Under the pieces are notes generated by a model, which searched no databases, was not told where the DNA came from, and saw nothing but the letters and a program-made list of their open reading frames with translations. A stretch of DNA of 8,814 nt, taken from contig JAICLN010000168.1 of assembly GCA_025925615.1 (NCBI GenBank), forward strand, positions 1 through 8,814, written 5' to 3'. The position numbers and the translations under genes were made by a program. Shown here in pieces: positions 1-5,682 of this stretch (within the stretch, counting starts at the first letter, position 1; each line of letters begins with the position of its first letter). The DNA comes from Actinomycetospora sp. GTDB taxonomy: Bacteria > Actinomycetota > Actinomycetes > Mycobacteriales > Pseudonocardiaceae.

Positions 1-202
1 CATGCTGCAGCCGGAGGCCGCGGGCGATCTCGGCCGCCGCAAGGCCGACAACATCCGGGGCACCGGCGCCGACCTGCTCGTCACCGCGAACCCGGGCTGC
101 CTGCTGCAGATCCGCAAGTACCTCGAGGGCGAGTTGCCGATGGTGCACCCGGTCCAGCTGCTCGACGCCTCGATCCGCGGGGTGCGGCCGCCGGGGATGT
201 AG
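1..202 (+). CDS. glcF: Glycolate oxidase iron-sulfur subunit GlcF-like, C-terminal fragment
   Basis: Only the last 66 codons are in the window; the reading frame is open at the left edge, and the ATG at position 2 is probably an internal methionine (the family has an N-L/M-LQPEAA stretch here). The visible part contains LLVTANPGCLLQI, the second cysteine-rich (CCG) signature of GlcF/LutA/heterodisulfide-reductase-type proteins, followed by the usual HPVQLLDASI tail ending in TAG. In this family the protein is the Fe-S electron-transfer subunit that partners FAD-linked GlcD/GlcE-type subunits in oxidation of glycolate or a related 2-hydroxyacid at the membrane. The exact substrate cannot be read from the fragment, and a fused GlcD-GlcF-type protein or a lactate-utilisation relative is possible. 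The gene converges on thiL with only 22 nt between the two stop codons. Confidence 0.8.
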   Translation, partial: MLQPEAAGDLGRRKADNIRGTGADLLVTANPGCLLQIRKYLEGELPMVHPVQLLDASIRGVRPPGM

Positions 203-224
203 CGGGGAGCCGGCGCCGAGGACC

Positions 225-1301
225 TCAGCGCCAGTGCCGCCAGCCGGGGTCGCCCGCGCCGCCCCAGCGGTCGGCGTCCACGCTCACCCCGGAACCGAGG
301 CGGACGTCCGCGAACACCTCCCACCCCTCGGGCACGGCGTCCTCGTCCGGGAAGCAGGCGACCAGGGAGTGGTCCTCACCGCCGGTGAGGGCCCAGGTCA
401 GGGCGTCGCGCCCCAGGGCCGAGGCGACGTCGCGGAGCTTGCCGGCCACCGGCACGAGGTCCGAGCGCACGTCGATGCGGACGCTCGACGCCTCGGCGAC
501 GTGCCCGAGGTCGGCGAGCAGCCCGTCGGAGGTGTCGATCATCGCCGTGGCCCCGGCCCGCGCGGCGACCGGCCCCTCGGTGAACGGCGGCCGCGGCGTG
601 CGGTGCGCGGCCACCATCGCGACCGGCGAGCGGAAGCCGCGGCGCAGCACCTCCATGCCCGCGGCCGACCAGCCGAGCACCCCCCGGACGGCCACGACGT
701 TCCCGACCTTCGCGCCCGACCGCCGCACCGGCTCACGGCCCTGCAGGTCGCCCAGCGCCGTGATGGTCACCACGATCTGCTCGGCGGAGACCGTGTCCCC
801 GCCCACCACCCCGACCCCTGCCTCGGACGCGGCGTCCCAGATGCCGGCGGCCAGACCGTCGACGACGTCGGCCGGGGTCGAGGCCGGGCACGCCAGCGAG
901 AGCAGCAACGCCGTCGGGACCGCACCCATGGCCGCCACGTCGGCGAGGTTGGCCGCCACGGCCTTGCGCCCCACCTGTTCGGGGCCGGACCAGTCGAGGC
1001 GGAAGTGCACGCCCTGGACCAGGGTGTCGACGGTGGCGACGACGCGGCCGTCGGGGGCCGCCACCACCGCGGCGTCGTCGCCCGGGCCGAGCAGCGTCCC
1101 CTCGGGCTGGGGCCGGTCGGCGGTGATGCGGTCGATCACACCGAACTCGCCCACGTCGGCCACGGTGCCCGACCCGGCGCTGGTCAGCCGCGTCGAGCCC
1201 CGCTCCGCTGCCTCTCCCGACCCACGGGTCGAGCTCCGCTTCGCTGCGTCTCCCGTCCCCCGGGTCGAGCTCCGCTCCGCTCCGTCTCCCGTCCGGCTCA
1301 C
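225..1301 (-). CDS. thiL: Thiamine-monophosphate kinase
   Basis: ThiL phosphorylates thiamine monophosphate with ATP to give thiamine diphosphate, the last step of cofactor synthesis, in the cytosol. AIR-synthase/PurM-like motifs appear in order: GPGDDAA near residues 72-78, VDTLVQGVHF near 91-100, GRKAVAANLADVAAMGA near 111-127, GVVGGDTV near 164-171, IDTSDGLLADL near 255-265 and LTGGEDHSL near 305-313. The body has the usual family length. The GTG start at 1301 is chosen because AGGGAG (1309-1314 on +) lies 7 nt upstream. It adds a roughly 46-residue Ser/Arg/Gly-rich extension encoded largely by a 36-bp tandem repeat. The alternative is GTG at 1163 (just before ADVGEFGVIDRI), where ThiL homology begins but the ribosome site is weak. 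The function is secure; the start is not. It is divergent from the Lrp-type gene and convergent with the glcF-like gene. Confidence 0.93.
   Translation of the reverse strand: MSRTGDGAERSSTRGTGDAAKRSSTRGSGEAAERGSTRLTSAGSGTVADVGEFGVIDRITADRPQPEGTLLGPGDDAAVVAAPDGRVVATVDTLVQGVHFRLDWSGPEQVGRKAVAANLADVAAMGAVPTALLLSLACPASTPADVVDGLAAGIWDAASEAGVGVVGGDTVSAEQIVVTITALGDLQGREPVRRSGAKVGNVVAVRGVLGWSAAGMEVLRRGFRSPVAMVAAHRTPRPPFTEGPVAARAGATAMIDTSDGLLADLGHVAEASSVRIDVRSDLVPVAGKLRDVASALGRDALTWALTGGEDHSLVACFPDEDAVPEGWEVFADVRLGSGVSVDADRWGGAGDPGWRHWR
1192..1299. repeat. Three 36-bp tandem repeats at the 5' end of thiL
   Basis: There are three consecutive 36-bp units at 1192-1227, 1228-1263 and 1264-1299, each beginning GTCGAGC on the + strand and sharing a core like CCGCTTCGCTGCGTCTCCCG. 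Differences between units are scattered substitutions with no indels. Because 36 is divisible by three, the thiL frame stays open and each unit would encode a 12-residue block of the type ERSSTRGTGDAA. The array ends two bases before the GTG used as the thiL start. Read as protein it is a basic, probably disordered tail; read as DNA it lies in the leader between the two divergent genes if thiL starts at 1163. Confidence 0.9.
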
Positions 1302-1405
1302 CCGTCTGCTCCCTGCGGTACCTTCCGACCGAACGCGTCACGACCCGTGCACGGCGTCCCCTCACGCGGCGGGCGTTCGTGCCCGACCCCCGAGGAGGCC
1401 CGTCC
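1302..1405. promoter_or_regulatory. Divergent intergenic region thiL / Lrp-type gene
   Basis: These 104 bp separate the divergent starts and must contain the promoters for both units. It includes the thiL ribosome site (CTCCCT on +, 1309-1314) and the Lrp-type gene's GAGGAGG (1392-1398). I see no convincing -35/-10 pair. Confidence 0.5.
1392..1398 (+). promoter_or_regulatory. Shine-Dalgarno site that fixes the Lrp-type start
   Basis: GAGGAGG lies 7 nt before the GTG at 1406. This makes 1406 the start rather than the in-frame GTG at 1379, which lies upstream of this site. Confidence 0.85.
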
Positions 1406-1660
1406 GTGGTCCAGGCCTACATCCTGATCCAGACCGAGGTCGGCCGAGCGGCCGCGGTCGCGTCGGACGTGGCCGGGATCGAGGGGGTCAGCCGGGCGGA
1501 GGACGTGACCGGGCCCTACGACGTCGTCGTGCACGTCGAGGCCTCCGACACGGGCACGCTCGAGGACCAGGTCATCGCGGCCATCCAGAAGATCCCCGGC
1601 ATCACGCGCACCCTCACCTGTCCGGTGGTGTCCGCCGTGGCCCGCTCGACCACGGCCTGA
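1406..1660 (+). CDS. Stand-alone Lrp/AsnC ligand-binding (RAM) domain protein
   Basis: This is an 84-residue protein made only of the AsnC/Lrp C-terminal effector domain, with no helix-turn-helix. It has the family's beta-alpha-beta pattern: VQAYILIQTEVG at the N-terminus, GVSRAEDVTGPYDVVVHVEA near residues 27-46, an amphipathic helix (LEDQVIAAIQKIPGI), and a final strand with TLTCPVV. The GPYD turn is where Lrp-family domains form the oligomer/ligand interface. Proteins of this size form octameric rings or similar assemblies that bind amino acids or small effectors, but the ligand here is unknown. It starts with GTG. Its stop is 13 nt before the DUF3515 start, so the two are probably co-transcribed. 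Confidence 0.88.
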   Translation: MVQAYILIQTEVGRAAAVASDVAGIEGVSRAEDVTGPYDVVVHVEASDTGTLEDQVIAAIQKIPGITRTLTCPVVSAVARSTTA

Positions 1661-1673
1661 CCCCGTACCGGCG

Positions 1674-2276
1674 GTGACCCCCACACGCGCTCCGGAGCTG
1701 GACCGCAGGCTCCCCCGGATCCTGCTCGGGCTGGCGCTCGCGCTGCCCGTCCTGCTCGTCGTCGGTGTCCTGGTCGCCTCGCAGGTCCTGGGCCGCCAGG
1801 CCGACCCCGATCCGGCGACCGGCCCCCTCGCGCTCGGTCCCGTCCCGGTGCCCGCCGCCGCGTCCGCGGACTGCGCGCGGCTGCTCTCGGGGCTCCCGGG
1901 CGACATCAACACCGGCGACGGGCTGCTGCCGCGTCGCGCGCTGGCCGACCCGGTGCCCGCCGGGACCGTGGCCTGGGGCGGGGAGCTGGAGGCGTCGGGA
2001 CGTCCCGAGGACCAGCCGATCGTCCTGCGCTGCGGCCTGCCGACCCCGCCGGAGCTCACCCCGACGAGCCCGCTGCTCGACGTCGACGGCGTCGACTGGC
2101 TACGCATTCCCGGCGAGGGGGCCTCGACGTGGGTGACGACCGACCGCGCGGTGTTCGTCGGGCTCACGCTCCCCGACGGCATCGGCAGCGGCGCCATCCA
2201 GGACGTCTCGCGGGGAGTGAAGATCACCCTGGTGAGCCGGGACACGACGCCCCCGGCGCCGACCCCGACGCGCTGA
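1674..2276 (+). CDS. DUF3515 family membrane-anchored protein
   Basis: This 200-residue protein has one N-terminal hydrophobic segment (about residues 15-37, RILLGLALALPVLLVVGVLV), preceded by arginines. The rest is therefore probably outside the membrane on a signal anchor. The exterior domain has features I recognise from actinobacterial DUF3515: an early DCARLLSGLP (Cys67), a paired IVLRCG (Cys120), then VDWLRIPGEGASTWVTTDRAVFVG and a C-terminal GSGAIQDVS. The two cysteines could form a disulfide. The function is unknown; the family is commonly found beside ddl and thiL. It starts with GTG 13 nt after the upstream stop with no strong ribosome site, which suggests coupling. The tail is Pro/Thr-rich. 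It converges on ddl with 15 nt between the stops. Confidence 0.85.
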   Translation: MTPTRAPELDRRLPRILLGLALALPVLLVVGVLVASQVLGRQADPDPATGPLALGPVPVPAAASADCARLLSGLPGDINTGDGLLPRRALADPVPAGTVAWGGELEASGRPEDQPIVLRCGLPTPPELTPTSPLLDVDGVDWLRIPGEGASTWVTTDRAVFVGLTLPDGIGSGAIQDVSRGVKITLVSRDTTPPAPTPTR

Positions 2277-2291
2277 CGCCGAGGTCCACCC

Positions 2292-3395
2292 TCACCGGAC
2301 ACCGGTGCCGTGGGCGAGGGCGATGTCGACGAGCGTCGTGAGCAACGTGGCGTAGTCGACGCCGGTGGTGGCCCACATGCGGGGGTAGAGCGAGGTGGCG
2401 GTGAACCCCGGCATCGTGTTCAGCTCGTTGACCAGCACCCGGCCGTCGTCGGTGACGAAGAAGTCGACCCTCGCGAGCCCGGCGCAGTCCATCGTCCGGA
2501 ACACCTGGACCGCCTGCTCGCGGACGGTGTCGGCGAGCGCGTCGTCGAGCTTGGCAGGGACGTCGAGCTCGCAGCTGTCGTCGAGGTACTTGGTGTCGAA
2601 GTCGTACCAGTCGTCGGCGCCGGGCAGCCGGATCTCGGCGGGGACGCTGGCCTCGACCCGGCCGTCGGGGAACTGCAGCACCCCGCACTCGATCTCGCGG
2701 CCGGCGACGGCGGCCTCGACGAGGACCTTGGGGTCGCTCCCGCGGGCGAAGGCGACGGCGTCCGGGACGTCCTCCCAGGCGGTGACCCGGCGGATGCCCA
2801 CCGACGAGCCCGCGCGGGAGGGCTTGACGAACACCGGCAGGCCGAGCCGGTCGCGCTCGGCGGCGGTGAGGTCGGTGGCGGTGCGGTCGAGCGCGACGGC
2901 GTCGCCGGTCCCCAGCCCGGCGTCGCGCAGCAGCGCCTTCGTCACGACCTTGTCCATCGAGGCGGCGCTCGCGCAGACCCCGGCGCCCACGTAGGGGATG
3001 CCGGCCGTCTCGAGCAGCCCCTGTACCTCGCCGTCCTCGCCCGCCGGTCCGTGCAGGACGGGGAAGACGGCGTCGACGGTCGCGAGGACCGCGCCCCGGC
3101 GCCCGTCGGCGAGGCTGATCAGCTGGCGCCGGGTGGGGTCGGGCAGCAGCGCGACCGGCTCGCCCGCGTCCGCCGTGACCTCGGGGAGCTCGCGTCCGTG
3201 CAGCCGCCACCGGGTGGTGTCGTCGCCGGTGGCGAGCCACTCGCCGGCGCGGGTGATGCCGACGGGGACGACGTCGTAGCGGTCGAGGTCGAGGTGGTCC
3301 AGGATCGCGCCCGCGGAGACGCAGGACACGGCGTGCTCCCCCGAGCGTCCCCCGAAGAGGACCAGCAGGGTCGGGCGCCGTCCGGGTGCTCCCAT
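2292..3395 (-). CDS. ddl: D-alanine--D-alanine ligase
   Basis: Ddl joins two D-alanines using ATP to make the dipeptide end of the peptidoglycan precursor, in the cytosol. It is 367 residues, normal for the family. Motifs in order: FGGRSGEHAVS (14-24, N-terminal D-Ala site), HGPAGEDGEVQG (115-126), the ATP-grasp lysine loop VFVKPSRAGSSVG (188-200), DTKYLDD (267-273, omega-loop Lys-Tyr typical of D-Ala-D-Ala rather than VanA-like D-Ala-D-Lac ligases), and the Mg-binding NELNTMPGFT (323-332) with SLYPRMW after it. The ATG at 3395 is the only start that keeps the N-terminal motif at the usual distance; its ribosome site is poor. It begins 11 nt after the stop of the MocR gene on the same strand, which implies co-transcription or coupling with that regulator. 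Confidence 0.96.
   Translation of the reverse strand: MGAPGRRPTLLVLFGGRSGEHAVSCVSAGAILDHLDLDRYDVVPVGITRAGEWLATGDDTTRWRLHGRELPEVTADAGEPVALLPDPTRRQLISLADGRRGAVLATVDAVFPVLHGPAGEDGEVQGLLETAGIPYVGAGVCASAASMDKVVTKALLRDAGLGTGDAVALDRTATDLTAAERDRLGLPVFVKPSRAGSSVGIRRVTAWEDVPDAVAFARGSDPKVLVEAAVAGREIECGVLQFPDGRVEASVPAEIRLPGADDWYDFDTKYLDDSCELDVPAKLDDALADTVREQAVQVFRTMDCAGLARVDFFVTDDGRVLVNELNTMPGFTATSLYPRMWATTGVDYATLLTTLVDIALAHGTGVR
2293..2307. terminator. Short perfect hairpin at the ddl / DUF3515 convergence
   Basis: CACCGG-ACA-CCGGTG is a perfect 6-bp stem with a 3-nt loop. It overlaps the last codons of ddl and lies 16 nt after the DUF3515 stop. It could act as a terminator for the + strand unit, but it has no T-run, and such stems are not rare in DNA this GC-rich. 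Confidence 0.3.
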
Positions 3396-3406
3396 GCGGG
3401 CGGAGC

Positions 3407-4876
3407 CTACGCGGGGCCCACGTCCGGGCGACGCGGCGTGTCGCGGACGTCGGCGAGTGTCGCGCGCAGCCGGACCAGGGCCTCCGCGAGCACGGTCCGC
3501 GTCGGGGACGCCCAGCCGACGAGGACCCCGTGCACGGTCGGGGCACTCGCCTGGTGGTGCGCGGAGAGTCCGTCGACGAGCAGGCCGGCCGCCGTCGCGC
3601 GGGCCACGACCGCCGTCTCGTCGGCCGCCGAGGCCAGCGGCACCACGAGGTGCGCCCCCGCCCGGTCCCCGACGACGCCGTGCCCGGCCTCGCCGACCGC
3701 CGCCACGACGAGGGCGCGGCGGGCCGCCAGCTCACGGCGCAGCCGGGCGAGGTGCCGGCCCAGGGCCCCGTCGGCCGCCCACGCCGCGAGCACCGCCTGC
3801 CCGGCGGGCGCCGGCCGCGTCCCGGTCGTCCACCGGTCGGCCAGGACGGCGTCGCGGAGTCCGGGCGGGGCCACCATCCAGCCCACGCCGAGCGTCGGGG
3901 TCGCGATCTTGCTGGCCGTGCCGAGGTGCACGACGACGTCGGGCGCGAGCGCGGCGAGCACCGGCAGCGGCGCCACGTCGTAGCGCAGCTCGCCGTCGTA
4001 GTCGTCCTCGACCACGACGAACCCCTCGGAGCGGGCCCGCCGTGCGAGCTCCCCGCGCCGCGCGACGGGCAGCCGGCCGCCGAGGGGGTACTGGTGGGCG
4101 GGGCTCACGTAGACGACGTCGAGGCCGGCCGGGACGGCGTCGACGACGAGCCCGTCCGCATCCACCGCGAGCGGGACGACCGCGTGCCCGGCCACCCGCG
4201 CGACGCCGGCCGCGCGGCGGTAGCCGGGGTCCTCGATCCCGACCCGCAGCGTCCGCCCGCGCTCGACCCGCAGCACGGCGAGGAGCTCGGCGAACCCCGA
4301 GGTCGTGCCGGCGGTCGCGAGGAGCCCGTCCGCGCCGGTGGCGATCCCCCGGTGGCGCAGCAGGTGCTCGGCGACGGCGGCGCGGAAGCCGTCCGAGCCG
4401 GCGTGCTCGGGGCGGGCGGCCGGGTCGAGGTCGCCCGCACGACGCCAGGCCCGGCGCCATGCGGCCGTGTCGAGCACCTCGAGGCAGGGGGCGCCGGGGC
4501 GGAGGTCGATCGACGACGGGGCCTTCCTGTCACTGGACGCAAGCCCTATCGGCGTGCTCGTCCTGATCGCTTCGCTTGCACGAGGAGCACCGGGAGGGCC
4601 GATCACGGGATCCGGCGGCGCCGCCGTCACGACCGTCCCCGACCCGTGCCGGGCGCCCAGCCAGCCCTCGGCCACCAGTTGGTCGTACGCCGCGGACGTG
4701 ACCGTCCGGCTGACGCCGAGCTCGCGGGCGAGCACCCGCGTCGCCGGCACCCGGTCCCCGGGCCGGAGACGCCCGTCGAGCGCGGCGCGGCGCAGCGCGT
4801 CGGCGAGCTGGACCGGGAGCGGGACCCCCGACCCGCGGTCGAGGCCCAGGACGACCGACGACACCGGGCTCGCCAC
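3407..4876 (-). CDS. MocR/PdxR-family regulator (GntR wHTH fused to class I aminotransferase fold)
   Basis: This is a 489-residue transcription factor. Residues about 10-85 are a GntR winged helix (PLPVQLADALRRAAL, then RPGDRVPATRVLARELGVSR, then GWLGARHGSGT). Residues about 123-475 have the aminotransferase-like fold that binds PLP. Visible hallmarks are IEDPGYR (215-220), SPAHQYPLGG (258-267), EDDYDGELRY (290-299, Asp for the PLP ring nitrogen) and TASK (Lys323, the expected Schiff-base lysine). The GTG at 4876 is chosen because GAGGAGG lies 6 nt upstream and the wHTH then begins at the usual place; ATG or GTG codons further up would run into the divergent gene. MocR proteins of this layout usually control a divergent vitamin B6-related gene and themselves, which fits the neighbouring PNPOx-like gene. 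It is followed closely by ddl. The linker (residues 98-119) is odd: see the repeat entry at 4508. The target genes and effector are inferred, not shown. Confidence 0.92.
   Translation of the reverse strand: MASPVSSVVLGLDRGSGVPLPVQLADALRRAALDGRLRPGDRVPATRVLARELGVSRTVTSAAYDQLVAEGWLGARHGSGTVVTAAPPDPVIGPPGAPRASEAIRTSTPIGLASSDRKAPSSIDLRPGAPCLEVLDTAAWRRAWRRAGDLDPAARPEHAGSDGFRAAVAEHLLRHRGIATGADGLLATAGTTSGFAELLAVLRVERGRTLRVGIEDPGYRRAAGVARVAGHAVVPLAVDADGLVVDAVPAGLDVVYVSPAHQYPLGGRLPVARRGELARRARSEGFVVVEDDYDGELRYDVAPLPVLAALAPDVVVHLGTASKIATPTLGVGWMVAPPGLRDAVLADRWTTGTRPAPAGQAVLAAWAADGALGRHLARLRRELAARRALVVAAVGEAGHGVVGDRAGAHLVVPLASAADETAVVARATAAGLLVDGLSAHHQASAPTVHGVLVGWASPTRTVLAEALVRLRATLADVRDTPRRPDVGPA
4508..4590. 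repeat. Dispersed repeat, copy A, inside the MocR interdomain linker
   Basis: Positions 4508-4527 match 5601-5620 at 16 of 20 bases (both begin GATCGACGA), and 4544-4558 match 5624-5638 exactly (CCCTATCGGCGTGCT). The spacing between the two blocks differs by 13 bases. The sequence is read through in frame by the MocR gene. Codons for residues 98-119 include CCT, CGT, GCA, GAA, AGG twice, ATA, CTT and AGT, unlike the almost entirely G/C-ending codons on both sides. A 6-bp inverted pair, GTGCTC (4554-4559) and GAGCAC (4585-4590), lies at its right side. Its true ends are not defined. Confidence 0.6.
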
Positions 4877-4946
4877 GAATGGCCTCCTCGATCGGCGCGG
4901 AAATGGCCCTCGCAGCATGCCACCGGGAGCGGCGATCATCGAGTCC
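4877..4946. promoter_or_regulatory. Divergent MocR / PNPOx regulatory region with direct-repeat operator candidate
   Basis: These 70 bp separate the two divergent starts. AATGGCC occurs twice in direct orientation at 4878-4884 and 4902-4908, 24 bp apart, each followed by a CTC-containing stretch. MocR regulators such as PdxR and GabR bind directly repeated sites in such gaps, so this pair is the natural operator candidate. The copy nearest the MocR gene overlaps its ribosome site (GAGGAGG on the minus strand, 4883-4889), which would suit autorepression. No clear -10/-35 pair stands out. Confidence 0.5.
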
Positions 4947-5591
4947 GTGACCCTCTCCGCCACCCCCCGCACCCAGCTCCGCCGCAAGCGCGAACGCCAG
5001 GCCGACGACCGCGCCGTCCTGCACGCCGTCCTGGACGAGGCCCTCGTCTGCCACCTCGGGCTCGTCGACGGCGACGGGGCGCCGCTGGTGCTGCCGACGA
5101 TGCACGCTCGGATCGGCGACGTCGTCTACGTCCACGGGTCGACCGGGGCGGCGAGCCTGGCCGCCGAGCGGGAGGTGTGCCTGACGGTGACGCTGCTCGA
5201 CGGGCTCGTGCTCGCCCGCAGCGTGTTCTCGCACTCGGCGAACTACCGCAGCGCCGTCGTCCGGGGCCGCGCCCGTCGCGTGACCGACCCGGAGGAGCAG
5301 ATGCGGGCCCTGGAGGCCGTCGTCGAGCACCTGACGCCGGGCCAGTGGGACCACGCACGCCGCCCCGACCGCCGCGAGGCCGCCGCGACGGCCGTGCTCG
5401 CGCTCGATCTCGCCGAGGCCAGCGTGAAGATCCGCCAGGGTCCGCCCGGCGACCCGGAGGAGGTCGAGGGCGGCGACCGGCGGTGGGCCGGCGTGGTGCC
5501 GATCAGCACGGTCCTCGGCGCGCCCGAGACCTGCCCGGCGCTGCCCGACGACGTGGCGGTGCCGGAGCACGTGCGGGCGTGGGCGGGGTAG
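4947..5591 (+). CDS. Pyridoxamine 5'-phosphate oxidase-family FMN-binding protein
   Basis: This 214-residue protein has the split-barrel flavin-binding fold. Signatures: DEALVCHLGLV (30-40), PLVLPTMHARIGDVVYVHGST (46-66), FSHSANYRSAVVRGRAR (94-110; the H-S-x-N-Y-R-S run is characteristic of the actinobacterial group that sits opposite MocR genes), ASVKIRQGPPGD (158-169) and WAGVVPI (180-186). Members bind FMN or a related cofactor. True PNP/PMP oxidase activity is not implied: this subgroup is distinct from classical PdxH, and its substrate is generally unknown. The start is GTG at 4947 because the family begins TLSxTPRTxLRR; an in-frame ATG at 4917 would add ten residues and neither has a strong ribosome site. 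It is divergent from, and probably controlled by, the MocR regulator. Confidence 0.85.
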   Translation: MTLSATPRTQLRRKRERQADDRAVLHAVLDEALVCHLGLVDGDGAPLVLPTMHARIGDVVYVHGSTGAASLAAEREVCLTVTLLDGLVLARSVFSHSANYRSAVVRGRARRVTDPEEQMRALEAVVEHLTPGQWDHARRPDRREAAATAVLALDLAEASVKIRQGPPGDPEEVEGGDRRWAGVVPISTVLGAPETCPALPDDVAVPEHVRAWAG

Positions 5592-5600
5592 GCCCGGCGC

Positions 5601-5638
5601 GATCGACGATGTGGCTTTTCAGACCCTATCGGCGTGCT
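5601..5638. repeat. Dispersed repeat, copy B, in the convergent gap
   Basis: This is the second copy of the element seen at 4508-4558, in the same orientation and about 1.08 kb away. It has the GATCGACGA-type block at 5601-5620 and the exact 15-mer CCCTATCGGCGTGCT at 5624-5638. It sits in a visibly AT-richer intergenic stretch just after the PNPOx-like gene. The two copies flank that gene, the candidate operator and the DNA-binding domain of the MocR gene. Confidence 0.6.
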
Positions 5639-5650
5639 GTATTGGATCTT

Positions 5651-5677
5651 GTGTCTGCGATGCGACATCGCTGACAC
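5651..5677. terminator. Strong hairpin between convergent genes
   Basis: The left arm GTGTCTGCGATG (5651-5662) and right arm CATCGCTGACAC (5666-5677) pair over 11 of 12 positions around a CGA loop. It lies 59 nt after the PNPOx stop and 5 nt beyond the stop of the HATPase gene on the other strand, so it can serve both as a bidirectional terminator. No T-tract follows on either strand, as is often the case in actinobacteria. The whole gap 5592-5682 contains only this hairpin and the repeat copy. Confidence 0.6.
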
Positions 5678-5682
5678 CGGAA

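Noticed and set aside
1192..1299. CRISPR array
   Set aside because: The 36-bp units are directly contiguous with no spacers, and no cas genes are present, so this is a simple tandem repeat.
234..1677. Two + strand open frames of about 400 codons opposite thiL
   Set aside because: Both are antisense shadows of thiL, made possible by high GC; they show no recognisable domain and run into the Lrp-type gene.
2224..3735. 503-codon open frame on the - strand overlapping ddl
   Set aside because: It lies in another frame of the same strand as ddl and the MocR 3' end. The sequence is Arg-rich without motifs, while ddl in its own frame has every ligase signature.
4305..4946. N-terminal extension of the PNPOx-like gene
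   Set aside because: This part is antisense to the MocR wHTH region, and the family homology begins at the GTG at 4947.
4508..5638. Insertion sequence or integrase-type attachment sites
   Set aside because: There is no transposase or integrase gene between or near the repeat copies and no tRNA; only short diverged repeats are seen.
3386..5674. 762-codon open frame on the + strand
   Set aside because: It is antisense to the MocR gene and out of frame with the PNPOx-like gene. Its composition is the Arg/Gly/Pro/Ala-rich pattern of shadow frames in GC-rich DNA, with no family motif.
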